Positions 1 through 9,012 of a stretch of 64,000 bases of DNA are shown in pieces (within the stretch, counting starts at the first letter, position 1; each line of letters begins with the position of its first letter). Both the position numbers and the translations under genes were made by a program. Source of the stretch: Chromatiaceae bacterium (GTDB lineage Bacteria; Pseudomonadota; Gammaproteobacteria; Chromatiales; Chromatiaceae); the NCBI GenBank assembly GCA_024235215.1, contig JACKMU010000001.1, forward strand, positions 744,001 to 808,000. Direction: 5' to 3'. The notes beneath the pieces are model-generated. The model searched no databases. It saw nothing but the letters and a program-made list of their open reading frames with translations, and was not told the DNA's origin.

Positions 1-1070
1 AACTGTGCGACCTTACCCTGGCCAAACACAGTCGGCATAAATGGCTTGACCGTGAATGCACCCATGTCATTCAAGGTGTGGCCGTACCACCAGAGCCAGG
101 CGGCATAGTCGATCACAAAAAAGAGCGGTAGCGCCGCCGGAACCAGCACCAGCAGCCAGTAGAGCAACCCCGAGTTCTTGCGCGCGCCGAAAACGAGCAG
201 CACCATGGCACCGATCAGCCCAACGAAAACGACATGGATGGCCAGCTTCAGGTTCTCGACCATTGGGATGATCTCCCCCTGGTTGTTGAAGTAGCGTCCC
301 AGGCTCTTGCCATAGTGCCAGGCGATTACCTGAAAAGCGCTGCCATCCCAGGGTTGTTCAACCCGTCGGTGCTCCAGGTCTTTTTCGTAGTTGAGCCGCA
401 GTTGCCCGATCAGATGCGCTTTGCTGGAGCTCTCTGCAGATGCTTTCGCTGCCTCGCTGGGGAGGATTACGCGTACTCCGGACTCTGCCAGTGAATCGCG
501 CAGCATGCCCACAATACCACTCATGCCACCGCCCTCTTCGGAATCGTCGCTGGCTTCCTGGTCGAGCGAAGTTACCAACGCCTCGACATAACCGCTGTTC
601 TGCAGATCGAAACCACCCTGGGTATAGAGCGAGAGGTACATCCAGACAGTGATGGCGGCAAACCCGACACCCAGGATCAGCATGCGGATCTTTGGCTTGA
701 TGCAGATAAAACCAAGCAGCATGACCCCCAGAAAAACCATCAAAAACTGACCGAAGCCGCGCTCCACCGGACCGCCCGCAGCGATCGGATACATCCCCAC
801 GTAATGGTTGATGGTATCCATCTCATGCACACAGTCGAGCGCGATCTGCTCGGTGATCTCGCCGCTGTCGATCTTGGAGCAGCCGTTGAACACGCCGTTG
901 AGATGAAAATGGATCTTTACGCCGTCGGGAAATGCCTCCGCAGGATAGTTGGGTGCGGTCAGCGATACCCACCAGATCGGGGAGTAGAAGATAACCGCCA
1001 AGAGTCCCAGCGCCAAAAGGGTGAGTGTCGCGACCTGAATCGTCTGCTTGGATTGAGATGCTGCGTTCAT
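1..1070 (-). CDS. NosB-like integral membrane protein of the nos cluster (partial, runs off left edge)
   Basis: The reading frame opens with ATG at 1070 (MNAASQSKQ) and stays open to base 1, giving at least 356 residues; the C-terminus lies outside the window. I see about five hydrophobic segments: one near the N-terminus (TIQVATLTLLALGLLAVIF), two around residues 105-150, and two in the last third. A long loop with an acidic stretch (DDSEEGGG) separates the third and fourth. It follows nosZ and three cytochrome genes on the same strand. Clade II nos clusters typically carry a polytopic membrane protein of unknown function, NosB, at this position, so I call it NosB-like by context and topology. 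No strong ribosome binding site is visible. Confidence 0.55.
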   Translation of the reverse strand, partial: MNAASQSKQTIQVATLTLLALGLLAVIFYSPIWWVSLTAPNYPAEAFPDGVKIHFHLNGVFNGCSKIDSGEITEQIALDCVHEMDTINHYVGMYPIAAGGPVERGFGQFLMVFLGVMLLGFICIKPKIRMLILGVGFAAITVWMYLSLYTQGGFDLQNSGYVEALVTSLDQEASDDSEEGGGMSGIVGMLRDSLAESGVRVILPSEAAKASAESSSKAHLIGQLRLNYEKDLEHRRVEQPWDGSAFQVIAWHYGKSLGRYFNNQGEIIPMVENLKLAIHVVFVGLIGAMVLLVFGARKNSGLLYWLLVLVPAALPLFFVIDYAAWLWWYGHTLNDMGAFTVKPFMPTVFGQGKVAQ

Positions 1071-1215
1071 GATGGGTATTTTGGATCGACAATGATCTGT
1101 CGACGTCTGTTGCGATGTTGGAGGCGGTTGCCACGGCGCATCTGAGTAGCCCGTAGAAGCCGTTTACGACCGCCTCTGATTGGAGACGGTCGTAGCTCGT
1201 ATCAAAACTGCAGGA

Positions 1216-1998
1216 TCAATCGTAGTCCGGGTTCTGATAATCTACGGATGGGGCCAGATCTTTGGCCGGCGGCATATGTCGGGAGGTGTAGTTGATCACC
1301 ATCTGCATATCTTTGTCGGTGAACCCCTTGATCTGACTGACCATATCCGGATTGGCGTTGCGGCGTTTGCCATCACGGATCCATTCGAACTGACGCAGCA
1401 TATAGTTGTAGTGCTGCCCTTGAATACGTGGGTAGAACTTCTCGTTGCTCCCCTCACCATCATCACCATGACACTGGGTACAGTTATCCATGTAGAGCTT
1501 CTTGCCCTGCTCGAACTCCGGTGTGTTCTTTTCCCAGGGGCCCACTCCCGGCTGGGGATTCATCGGCAGCTTCGAGATGTAATCGGTCACATCCGCCACC
1601 AGTTGAGCGGGATTGATCTCGCCCTCATGGTAACCGGCTACCGCCATGATCTGTTCGTCCAGTGCGAACGGATACATGGTCGGGTTGTCGCGATTCTTGG
1701 CGCGAATATCGGTGAGCTGCTTGATCAGCACATTACGATGCTGACCGGCCAACTGCGGAAACGTACCATCTTCCAAGCCCCACCCCTCCAGCAGATGGCA
1801 GGCGGAACAGACCTCATACACCGCAATGCCACGTTCCCGGTCGGGTACCAGCAGCATGGCTTCACTCTTCTCGCCGCCTTCCTTGTTCCAGTCTTTGACG
1901 TCGGTTACCTGAGGTTCGCCCTCGCCAGCGAAACTGCCACTGCAGATCGCCAGTCCGATCAGAGCAACCACGGTTTTTATAACGGATGAAAAACCCAT
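1216..1998 (-). CDS. Dihaem c-type cytochrome of the nos cluster
   Basis: 260 residues from the ATG at 1998 (MGFSSVIKTVV), chosen because it starts a clear Sec signal peptide (cleavage near GSFA-GEGEP) and has GGAG about 9 bases upstream; a longer reading frame begins at 2067. Two haem-binding motifs are visible, CSACH at residues 64-68 and CTQCH at 173-177, each in a cytochrome c553/c4-like fold of about 100 residues. It is periplasmic and probably carries electrons to NosZ. A perfect FNR/DNR-type box at 2138-2151 lies 140 bases upstream, so it may have its own anaerobic promoter. The haem motifs are seen; the electron donor role is inferred from the neighbours. Confidence 0.85.
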   Translation of the reverse strand: MGFSSVIKTVVALIGLAICSGSFAGEGEPQVTDVKDWNKEGGEKSEAMLLVPDRERGIAVYEVCSACHLLEGWGLEDGTFPQLAGQHRNVLIKQLTDIRAKNRDNPTMYPFALDEQIMAVAGYHEGEINPAQLVADVTDYISKLPMNPQPGVGPWEKNTPEFEQGKKLYMDNCTQCHGDDGEGSNEKFYPRIQGQHYNYMLRQFEWIRDGKRRNANPDMVSQIKGFTDKDMQMVINYTSRHMPPAKDLAPSVDYQNPDYD

Positions 1999-2137
1999 TT
2001 GATGTATCTCCCCTCCCCGTATCCGCGAGGAGTAGTTGTCCAATGAACTGTGCCGTTGAGATGTCAAGCGGCCCGATTATCAGGAAAAGTACAGGCTTTC
2101 AGGCGCTGCAGCATGCCACAGCAGCGTTCACCCATCT

Positions 2138-2151
2138 TTGATGTCCATCAA
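2138..2151. promoter_or_regulatory. FNR/DNR-type anaerobox upstream of the dihaem cytochrome gene
   Basis: The sequence is TTGATGTCCATCAA, a perfect match to the palindromic TTGAT-N4-ATCAA site bound by CRP/FNR-family regulators (FNR, DNR, NNR). It lies 140 bases before the start of the dihaem cytochrome at 1998 and between it and the monohaem cytochrome gene, which implies a promoter internal to the cluster. Confidence 0.75.
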
Positions 2152-2217
2152 CCGGTGCCACCCGATACACCACGCCGTGAACCGCCCTCTACCATCAATA
2201 AAGGATAAGTCTAGGGA

Positions 2218-2547
2218 TCACTTTGGCAGGCTGCTCAGCCACTGGGCGATCGCCTTCATCTCCTCTTCAGACACCAGTCCCATCACCCCTTTCATCGCAG
2301 CAGTCTGTCCATTGTTGCGGGCGCCGGATTTGATATCCACCATCTGATTGTAGGCGTAATCGGCACTCTGACCCGCGAGTTTGGGATACATCGGCATGAT
2401 CGGTGTCTTGGCATCCTTACCATGGCAGGACCAGCAGGTCTTGGTCTTGAAAAGCTCGGCTCCGTCCGCCGCCACGACTCCATTCGCAAAGCTTAAGCCA
2501 AACATCACGCAAGCAACGGAAAGAGAAAGGGTTTTCAGCTTCAACAT
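2218..2547 (-). CDS. Monohaem c-type cytochrome following nosZ
   Basis: 109 residues starting MLKLKTLSLS, with GAGGA seven bases before the ATG. There is a signal peptide (cleavage after VVA-ADG) and one haem motif, CWSCH, at residues 38-42. It is a small class I cytochrome c, close in sequence to the cytochrome at 5390-5710: both carry DAKTPIMP, YPKLAGQ, NQM and DIKSG, so the two are paralogues flanking nosZ. A periplasmic electron carrier to NosZ is the likely role. Clade II NosZ systems often use c-type cytochromes as donors. Confidence 0.88.
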   Translation of the reverse strand: MLKLKTLSLSVACVMFGLSFANGVVAADGAELFKTKTCWSCHGKDAKTPIMPMYPKLAGQSADYAYNQMVDIKSGARNNGQTAAMKGVMGLVSEEEMKAIAQWLSSLPK

Positions 2548-2704
2548 TGGCTATTCCTCGATTCAGGTATACCGCTCATAGTTTAATCCAAAACGGCTTG
2601 GAGCGGAGCGTTGGATTCCCATTTGACAAGCGTGGCCGCAGTAAGAGCTATCAATTGAGAAGACTAACAAAAACCTTTTATTGATTCAGGTTTATAACCC
2701 CGCT

Positions 2705-2734
2705 CAAAAGAGAAGGGAGCCTTTGCAAGCCCCC
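2705..2734 (-). terminator. Probable rho-independent terminator of nosZ
   Basis: On the minus strand an 8-bp stem (GGGGGCTT with AGGCTCCC, two G-T wobbles) closes a GCAA tetraloop and is followed by TTCTCTTTT. It begins about 35 bases after the nosZ stop codon. The stem is short and the T-run is interrupted by two Cs. Confidence 0.5.
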
Positions 2735-2769
2735 TCCCCCATTTTCAAGCGCAACCGTTTACAGCAAAC

Positions 2770-5064
2770 TTACTTGATCTTGGTTGCACCGTGCTCTTCC
2801 AGGAAGGTCTTGGCGCGCAGACCGAGGTCTGCGGTTTTGACCTGATACTGCCAGTGCTGACCAGCCCAAAGGGTGGCATTCTGGTAATCTTCCTTGGCCG
2901 CAAACTCCTCAGCCTTCTTCTTCGCCTCACTGGCGAACCCGAGCTGATCAGTGGCATCTTCCACCAGCGCAACCACTTCAGAAAAGTCCTTGTAGTTGTG
3001 GCTGGTGATGTACGCGACCACGGAGTCTATGACCGCCTGCGTGTCGACGTTGGTCTTGACCTGCTTCTCGTAGTCGGCCTTGGTGTAGGCTTGGCCTTCC
3101 TGCATGCCACTCGCTGCCACCTGATAGCCTTTTGGCTTGACCAGCAGGTAACCCTGCATCTCCAGGTGGAGAGCGGAGCAGAATTCGGTGCAGTAGTACG
3201 GATAGACACCTGCTTTTTCCGCTTTGAAGGTGGCGGATACGGTCTTGCCCGGCTCGACCGAGAGGTTCACATTCTGGCCATAGAGCGCAAATCCGTGCGT
3301 CTCATCCTCGGCTCGCTCAAGATTGGTAAAGTGCAGTGAGACGGTGTCGCCCTCCTCCACTTCGATAATCTCAGGTGTGATGTGGGAACGAATCAGCGTT
3401 CCGTAGACATGTACAGTATCGCCCTCTTTTTCGATCTTTTCACGACCGGCGCGTGTTCTGTAGGGTGAACGGCTGTCTGAGCGGCTGTCCCAGCCGGACT
3501 GATAGCGCACTACCGGTTTCAGCTTGTCGGCCTTGATTGCAACTACATAGTGCGGCTCGCCCAGCGGCAACGGCATATCGTAGAGCAGCTGCATCTGGTC
3601 ACCGCTGATATCGATCAGTTGATGGTTCTGCGGATGCAGCGGACCCACTGGGTTGAAACGGTCGATTGCCAGCTTGTTCAGCGAAACCAGATACTTGCCG
3701 TCAGGAGAAACGGAATCACCCTCCATCGAGACCAGATGGCCAATGTTGTAATGAATGGAGAGCTTGTCCAGAATCTTGCCCTCACAGTAATCCCACTTGG
3801 CTACCATCGAGTCGACATAAAGTGAGGTATAGGCAACGCACGCTTTGCTGTCGTACTGAGTATGTAGCGGACCAAGACCCAACTGTACCTGTTTGTGCAG
3901 TGCAGCTTTCATATTGATGATCGGAATACCGTAGGGGTCGGTACCCTCAAAATTTTTCTCTGCGATCGCCTTCTGAATCTTCTCGAAGCTGTAGACCGAA
4001 GTATGGGTGTCCAGCTTTCCGGAGACGATGATCTTGGTGCCATCCGGAGAGACGTCGACACCATGCGGGCTCTTCGGTTCCGGGATCAGATAGACCAGAC
4101 TCTCGGCAACCGCCTGCTCCAACGGGATCAGATACATCCCCTTCTCCTGCTTGACCTTACCGGCCTTGACCAGCTCTTCGGCTTTCTTCCAGTTGGTCAC
4201 GTGCAGGAAGTCGGTATCCTTCTGCGAGCAGCCCGCCTCGAAAGGAGGACGACCCCGCTCTATACCACCCACATAACGTTCGGTACAGAAGGAGTTGGTA
4301 AAGCCCCAACCTTCCGACGGCCCTTTACCGGCATCGGAGAGATCCTGGCTGTAAGGCGGCAACTCGAAAGTGAAGGAGTTGGCCATATCGATACGGCCTT
4401 TCTGGTTGTCGAACTTCCAGTAGGTCAAACCACCCCGGTATTTTTCGTTGAACTCCTCCAGCGGCACGAACTCTTCGCTGAAAGGTGCGGCATACTGGGT
4501 CGCCTCCATCACATACTCGGTGTTGCCGGTGACGAAAGCACCGCCGTGCTCCGACTTGAAGAAGGGGTTGACCACGATCTGCTTGGTTTCGAAGTCGTGC
4601 AGATCGATCACCGCGACACGCGGGTTGGCTTTGTCATTGATGAACAGATAACGGCCGTCATATTCGCCGTTGGTCTCGGAAAATGCCGGGTGGTGGGTAT
4701 CGCCGTAGAGGATATCCTTACCTTGGATGCGACCTTGGGCAAGCACCGCTTTCGATTCGTCATCAAAGCCGTAGCCCTGCCATGGCTCGGGGGTAAACAC
4801 GGCCAGATATTTCAGGATGCGCATCGAGGGGATGCCGTAGACGATGACCTGCCCGCTCTGGCCACCCGAACTGAAGGCGATGTACTCATCGCGGCCACCG
4901 GTGGGAGTATAGGTCTTGGCTGCCGCCAACAAATCTTTCTGAGTCAGGCCGCGGGCTTTCATCACATCCTGCAGCGACTCCTGTGAATAGGCGCTCGACG
5001 CGGCTCCCAAACCCAGAGTCAGGCCTATCAGCAGTGGCAGCGTACGTTTTTTATAGAATTTCAT
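2770..5064 (-). CDS. nosZ: Nitrous oxide reductase, clade II (Sec-exported) NosZ
   Basis: 764 residues from the ATG at 5064 (MKFYKKRTLPLL); GGAG lies 9 bases upstream, and the alternative ATG at 5079 would put five residues before the signal peptide. The enzyme reduces N2O to N2 in the periplasm. The signal peptide is Sec-type, with no twin arginine, which marks the clade II (atypical) group. The CuZ beta-propeller shows conserved histidines (GDTHHP, YDGRYLFINDKANPRVA, SPHGVDVSPDG, GPLHTQYD, EPHYVV). The CuA motif CTEFCSALHLEM lies near residues 622-634. About 110-130 residues follow CuA; this tail has no CXXCH, unlike the cytochrome tail known from Wolinella NosZ. It sits between two paralogous cytochrome genes, with a perfect anaerobox 95 bases upstream. 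Confidence 0.97.
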   Translation of the reverse strand: MKFYKKRTLPLLIGLTLGLGAASSAYSQESLQDVMKARGLTQKDLLAAAKTYTPTGGRDEYIAFSSGGQSGQVIVYGIPSMRILKYLAVFTPEPWQGYGFDDESKAVLAQGRIQGKDILYGDTHHPAFSETNGEYDGRYLFINDKANPRVAVIDLHDFETKQIVVNPFFKSEHGGAFVTGNTEYVMEATQYAAPFSEEFVPLEEFNEKYRGGLTYWKFDNQKGRIDMANSFTFELPPYSQDLSDAGKGPSEGWGFTNSFCTERYVGGIERGRPPFEAGCSQKDTDFLHVTNWKKAEELVKAGKVKQEKGMYLIPLEQAVAESLVYLIPEPKSPHGVDVSPDGTKIIVSGKLDTHTSVYSFEKIQKAIAEKNFEGTDPYGIPIINMKAALHKQVQLGLGPLHTQYDSKACVAYTSLYVDSMVAKWDYCEGKILDKLSIHYNIGHLVSMEGDSVSPDGKYLVSLNKLAIDRFNPVGPLHPQNHQLIDISGDQMQLLYDMPLPLGEPHYVVAIKADKLKPVVRYQSGWDSRSDSRSPYRTRAGREKIEKEGDTVHVYGTLIRSHITPEIIEVEEGDTVSLHFTNLERAEDETHGFALYGQNVNLSVEPGKTVSATFKAEKAGVYPYYCTEFCSALHLEMQGYLLVKPKGYQVAASGMQEGQAYTKADYEKQVKTNVDTQAVIDSVVAYITSHNYKDFSEVVALVEDATDQLGFASEAKKKAEEFAAKEDYQNATLWAGQHWQYQVKTADLGLRAKTFLEEHGATKIK

Positions 5065-5158
5065 GAGACTCGTCTCCATCTGGACTGTCCGACGGTTAAT
5101 TCCCGAACAAACTCGAAAATAGCATTTGCGATATTGCTATCTATGGTGCGAATCCTCA

Positions 5159-5172
5159 TTGATGTGCATCAA
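5159..5172. promoter_or_regulatory. FNR/DNR-type anaerobox of nosZ
   Basis: TTGATGTGCATCAA is a perfect TTGAT-N4-ATCAA palindrome, 95 bases upstream of the nosZ start. This placement fits activation of nosZ under low oxygen or nitric oxide by a CRP/FNR-family regulator. The regulator itself is not in the window. Confidence 0.85.
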
Positions 5173-5325
5173 ACGGGTGCGGCAATTGACGATAAAAACA
5201 GGGGATATGACACATTTTTATCGGGTGGCATGGCTTACCCGGATCGCGCGGTTTGCAATAGGGAAAAGACCGCCCTACTTACGGCAGAGCAAGTAACGAT
5301 GCTGAATGGAATCAGAGGGGAGACG

Positions 5326-5367
5326 ACCGGAACCCCCCATTACAGGTATTGGCGAAGGGGCTCCGGT
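5326..5367 (-). terminator. Hairpin after the monohaem cytochrome gene, possible terminator
   Basis: Arms ACCGGAACCCC and GGGGCTCCGGT pair with a single A-C mismatch around a loop of about 20 bases, starting just after the stop codon at 5390. No T-run follows on the minus strand, so a rho-independent terminator is not certain. Confidence 0.3.
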
Positions 5368-5389
5368 GCAGCAGTGCGAGGCGCTCGGC

Positions 5390-5710
5390 TTACAGGGTTG
5401 ACAGCCACTCGGCAATTGCTTTCAGGTCGTCGTCGGATACACCAGCGACGATCCCTTTCATCACTGCAGCCTGGCCGTTGGCGCGCTTGCCGCTCTTGAT
5501 GTCCAGCATCTGATTCAATGCATACTGCGCATTTTGGCCGGCCAACTTGGGATAGAGGGGCATGATCGGGGTTTTGGCATCCGCACCGTGGCAGGAGAAG
5601 CAGGCTTTCTGCTTATACAGATCTTCACCGCTCGCGGCGACTGCGGTTCCGATGGCGCCCAAGGCCAGCAGGGTGGCCCCTGCAATCGTAGCTACTACTT
5701 TGATCTTCAT
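5390..5710 (-). CDS. Monohaem c-type cytochrome preceding nosZ
   Basis: 106 residues from the ATG at 5710 (MKIKVVATIAG), preceded by GAGGA at 6-7 bases; the frame extends further upstream to 5818, but that part lacks a signal peptide start. A signal peptide ends near AVA-ASGED. The haem motif CFSCH is at residues 37-41. It is a clear paralogue of the cytochrome at 2218-2547, sharing DAKTPIMP, YPKLAGQ and DIKSG. It is periplasmic and probably passes electrons to NosZ. It lies at the start of the visible minus-strand nos group, divergent from rapA. Confidence 0.88.
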   Translation of the reverse strand: MKIKVVATIAGATLLALGAIGTAVAASGEDLYKQKACFSCHGADAKTPIMPLYPKLAGQNAQYALNQMLDIKSGKRANGQAAVMKGIVAGVSDDDLKAIAEWLSTL

Positions 5711-6075
5711 AGAAATCCTCACTATTTTTAACAGACCCGGCAGCAACAGGCGAGCCGGAGGGTACATCCATTGGAGTATATGATAATAGCATCGGATTCT
5801 GAACACTGACCACTGCAATTTCTGCTTACCTCAGCAGGTGCAATCAACCAGCATGTATGCAACCCGAACATTTCCTGAGATTACCGATACGTTTAGTCTT
5901 TATCGCTTTTTCCGTTACTCTAGTCATCTTTTTTCGCAGCAGCGCAGGGTCGGGGCTTTTCGGTCAGCACCAATCCGATCATTGGCACTGTTCGGCGCCA
6001 TGCCAATTGAAACAACTGTGACATCCTACGATCGCTTGCTGACTCAGATTCCTGATTGCACGAGACGACAACACA
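5711..6075. other. Divergent intergenic region between the cytochrome gene and rapA
   Basis: 365 bases that must hold promoters for both directions. I find no TTGAT-N4-ATCAA site here and no RNA gene. Short reading frames cross it, but none has a convincing start. Confidence 0.5.
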
Positions 6076-8958
6076 ATGGTTGACGAGCAGTTCTCCCCAG
6101 GTCAACGCTGGATCAGTGATACGGAGCCGGGTCTTGGACTGGGCACCCTTCTCAGCAGTGACAACCGCCATGTCACCTTGAGTTTTCCAGCCAGCTCCGA
6201 ACAGCGCACCTATGCCGTCGGCAACGCGCCGTTGACCCGGGTCCGATTCGCCTCGGGGGACTGGGTAGAGAGCCGTTCTGGAGCTCTGTTCAGGATCGCG
6301 TCGGTGCAGGAGCGGCAGGGCCTGATCGTCTACTTCGGTACCTGGGAAGATGGCTGCCAAGCCAGTCTGGAAGAAGTGGAGTTGAACAGTTCGATGCAGT
6401 TCAACCGCCCTCAGGATCGGCTTTTCTCGGGCCAGTTGGATATGCCACACCGTTTTGACCTGCGTTACACCACGCTGGCCCACCGTCAACGGCTGGAGCA
6501 CTCGTCGCTCAAGGGACTGGGCGGGGCGCGCACTGCGCTGCTGCCACACCAGCTCTATATTGCCCATGAAGTAAGCCGCCGCGCTTTCCCACGGGCCTTG
6601 CTGGCAGACGAAGTGGGACTGGGCAAGACTATTGAGGCCTGTCTGATACTGCACCGGCTGCTGCTGACCGGCCAGGCCACACGTGTGCTCATCCTGGTGC
6701 CACCGGCGCTGCTCAATCAGTGGCTGGTGGAGCTGCGACGCCGCTTCAACCTCTGCTTCAGCCTGTTCGACGAGGAACGCTGCCAGGCTGTCGAGGAGTC
6801 TGACCAGCACAGCAACCCGTTCCTGGCGGAGCAGCTGATCCTGTGCAGCGCCAGCCTCTGTATCGACCATGCGACACGCTGGCAGCAGCTGACGTCAGCA
6901 GGCTGGGATCTGCTCATCGTCGACGAAGCGCACCACCTGCAATGGAGCAAACAGCGAGTCAGCGACGACTATCGCCTGGTGGAGGAGTTGGCACAGCAGA
7001 CTCCCGGGATCCTGCTGTTGACCGCCACCCCGGAACAGCTGGGCCGCAGCGGCCATTTCGCCCGACTGCGTCTGCTCGATCCAAACCGCTTTCACGACCT
7101 GAACGCATTTCAGGCGGAGGAGCAGCGCTTCGAACCGATCGCCAAGATGGCAGAACAACTGCTGGGAAAAGAGCCGCTCTCATCATCCACCATAGCGCTG
7201 GTGCGGAAAACACTCGGCGCCGCAGAAGCAGACCCATTGCTGTGGGCTGTCGCGGACGATTCCGCAACAGCTCACACCAGCGCCAGAGCGGCACTGATCG
7301 ACCGGTTACTGGACAGGCACGGCACCAGCCGCGTGCTGTTCCGCAACAGCCGCACTCGCATCAAGGGATTTCCCGAGCGGGTAGTGCACCGCTGTCCGCT
7401 GCCACTACCATTCCAATACGGCACCACAATGCAGTCCGGAACCCTCCCTGCGGCAACCGGGCTGACACCGGAGGCAGTCGACCGGGGAGAGGGAGCGCAG
7501 CCCTGGTGGCAATTCGATCCACGACTGGAGTGGCTGATCACCAGATTGCGCCAGCTCAAACGGGAGAAGCTGCTGCTGATCTGCGCCCGATCGCAGACCG
7601 CACTCGATATAGAATATGTACTTCGCAACCGTGCAGGCATCCAAGCCGCCCTGTTTCATGAACAGATCAGCATGCTCGAGCGGGACAGAGCAGCCGCTTG
7701 GTTCGCCGATCCGGATGAGGGGGCGCAACTGCTGATCTGCTCAGAGATCGGCAGCGAAGGACGTAACTTCCAGTTCGCCCGTCATCTGGTGCTGTTTGAT
7801 CTGCCGCTGGATCCCGACCTGCTCGAGCAGCGCATCGGCCGCCTCGACCGCATCGGCCAACATGCGACCATTCATATTCATGTGCCCTACTTTGACCAGA
7901 GCGCGCAGGCGGTGATGGTGCGCTGGTACCACGAAGGTCTGAACGCATTCAGCCACACCTGCCCAGCCGGCCACAGTATCTACAGTCAACTGCTGCCACG
8001 CCTGCTCGAGGCGCTGGAGCAGATGAACAGCAGTAGCGATGCGACCGACGATCTGATTCATTCGGCAAGCAGAATGCGCATGGAGGCCAGGGAGACACTG
8101 CGCCGTGGACGCGATCAACTACTGGAGCTGAACTCCTGTCGGGAACCGGAAGCGGAGAACCTGAAACAATCGCTCAAAATCGCTGAAGAGAAGAACAGAC
8201 TTCCCGGTTATCTGGAAGAGGTGCTGGCTGACTTCGGTGTGGAGAGTGATGCGCAATCTGACGGCTGCGTGCTTCTGCACCCTGGTCCACACATGTTGGA
8301 GGAGAGTTTTCCCGGTCTCTCCAGAGAGGGCATGAGTTGCACCTTCGACCGCAACATTGCCCTGACCCATGAAGATCACCAATTCCTCACCTGGGAGCAC
8401 CCGTTGGTGACCGGAGCCATCGAGCTGATCGCGGAAGGCAGATACGGCAGCTGCTGTTGCAGCGCGATTCGCCATCCTGAGATTAACAGCGGGAGCCTGC
8501 TGCTGGAGTTGCTGTTCGTGATCGAGTGTCCGGCACCACGTCGACTTCAGGCGTCACGTTTCCTGCCCCCCACGCTGATTCGGCTGCTGCTGGATCAGCA
8601 GTTGAATGAGTGTGGCGACAGATTCTCCCGGCGTATGCTGAGTACGGCGCGCATAGCGCTGCAGCCGGCAGTGGCCAAACGACTGGTTGAGAAGCTGCGG
8701 CATCCAATCCAAGTCATGCTCAACCGAGGAGAAGCGCTGGCCGTTGACCATCTCCAGGTGATCACGACCGAGGCGACGGAGGATATGCACAACTGCTTTG
8801 CCGGTGAACTGGCGCGATTGAATGCGTTGGCTCGGGTCAACCCCAATGTGACAGATGAGGAAATTGCAGCCGTGCAAACTCAGCAGATGGCGCTGAACGA
8901 TCATCTGTCATCGAGCCATTTGCGGCTGGATGCGATTCATCTGATTGTGGCACTGTGA
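6076..8958 (+). CDS. rapA: RNA polymerase-associated SWI2/SNF2 ATPase RapA (HepA)
   Basis: 960 residues, close to the usual RapA length of about 968. RapA is a DNA translocase that binds core RNA polymerase and helps its recycling. The N-terminal 110 residues match the paired Tudor-like domains (GQRWISDTEPGLGLGT). The helicase core shows motif I DEVGLGKTIEA near residue 178, motif II DEAHH near 280, motif III LLTATPEQ, motif V GSEGRNFQFA and motif VI QRIGRLDRIGQ. The start at 6076 has only a weak ribosome binding site but gives the standard N-terminus. It is transcribed away from the nos cluster and is not obviously linked to it. Confidence 0.96.
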   Translation: MVDEQFSPGQRWISDTEPGLGLGTLLSSDNRHVTLSFPASSEQRTYAVGNAPLTRVRFASGDWVESRSGALFRIASVQERQGLIVYFGTWEDGCQASLEEVELNSSMQFNRPQDRLFSGQLDMPHRFDLRYTTLAHRQRLEHSSLKGLGGARTALLPHQLYIAHEVSRRAFPRALLADEVGLGKTIEACLILHRLLLTGQATRVLILVPPALLNQWLVELRRRFNLCFSLFDEERCQAVEESDQHSNPFLAEQLILCSASLCIDHATRWQQLTSAGWDLLIVDEAHHLQWSKQRVSDDYRLVEELAQQTPGILLLTATPEQLGRSGHFARLRLLDPNRFHDLNAFQAEEQRFEPIAKMAEQLLGKEPLSSSTIALVRKTLGAAEADPLLWAVADDSATAHTSARAALIDRLLDRHGTSRVLFRNSRTRIKGFPERVVHRCPLPLPFQYGTTMQSGTLPAATGLTPEAVDRGEGAQPWWQFDPRLEWLITRLRQLKREKLLLICARSQTALDIEYVLRNRAGIQAALFHEQISMLERDRAAAWFADPDEGAQLLICSEIGSEGRNFQFARHLVLFDLPLDPDLLEQRIGRLDRIGQHATIHIHVPYFDQSAQAVMVRWYHEGLNAFSHTCPAGHSIYSQLLPRLLEALEQMNSSSDATDDLIHSASRMRMEARETLRRGRDQLLELNSCREPEAENLKQSLKIAEEKNRLPGYLEEVLADFGVESDAQSDGCVLLHPGPHMLEESFPGLSREGMSCTFDRNIALTHEDHQFLTWEHPLVTGAIELIAEGRYGSCCCSAIRHPEINSGSLLLELLFVIECPAPRRLQASRFLPPTLIRLLLDQQLNECGDRFSRRMLSTARIALQPAVAKRLVEKLRHPIQVMLNRGEALAVDHLQVITTEATEDMHNCFAGELARLNALARVNPNVTDEEIAAVQTQQMALNDHLSSSHLRLDAIHLIVAL

Positions 8959-9012
8959 ACAGGGCCGAGGGTGGATGGAAGCTGTTTTTCCCCGGTCCTG
9001 AGCCCTACCTAC

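Larger units (their letters stand above)
5065..5389. other. Intergenic region upstream of nosZ
   Basis: 325 bases without a gene. It holds the nosZ anaerobox (5159-5172) and a hairpin downstream of the cytochrome gene (5326-5367). A plus-strand reading frame here has no ribosome binding site or recognisable product. Confidence 0.7.

Noticed and set aside
2680..2693. TTGATTCAGGTTTA as a third anaerobox
   Set aside because: Only the left half matches TTGAT-N4-ATCAA.
3895..4986. 363-codon plus-strand frame inside nosZ
   Set aside because: Antisense to NosZ, whose domains fill the region.
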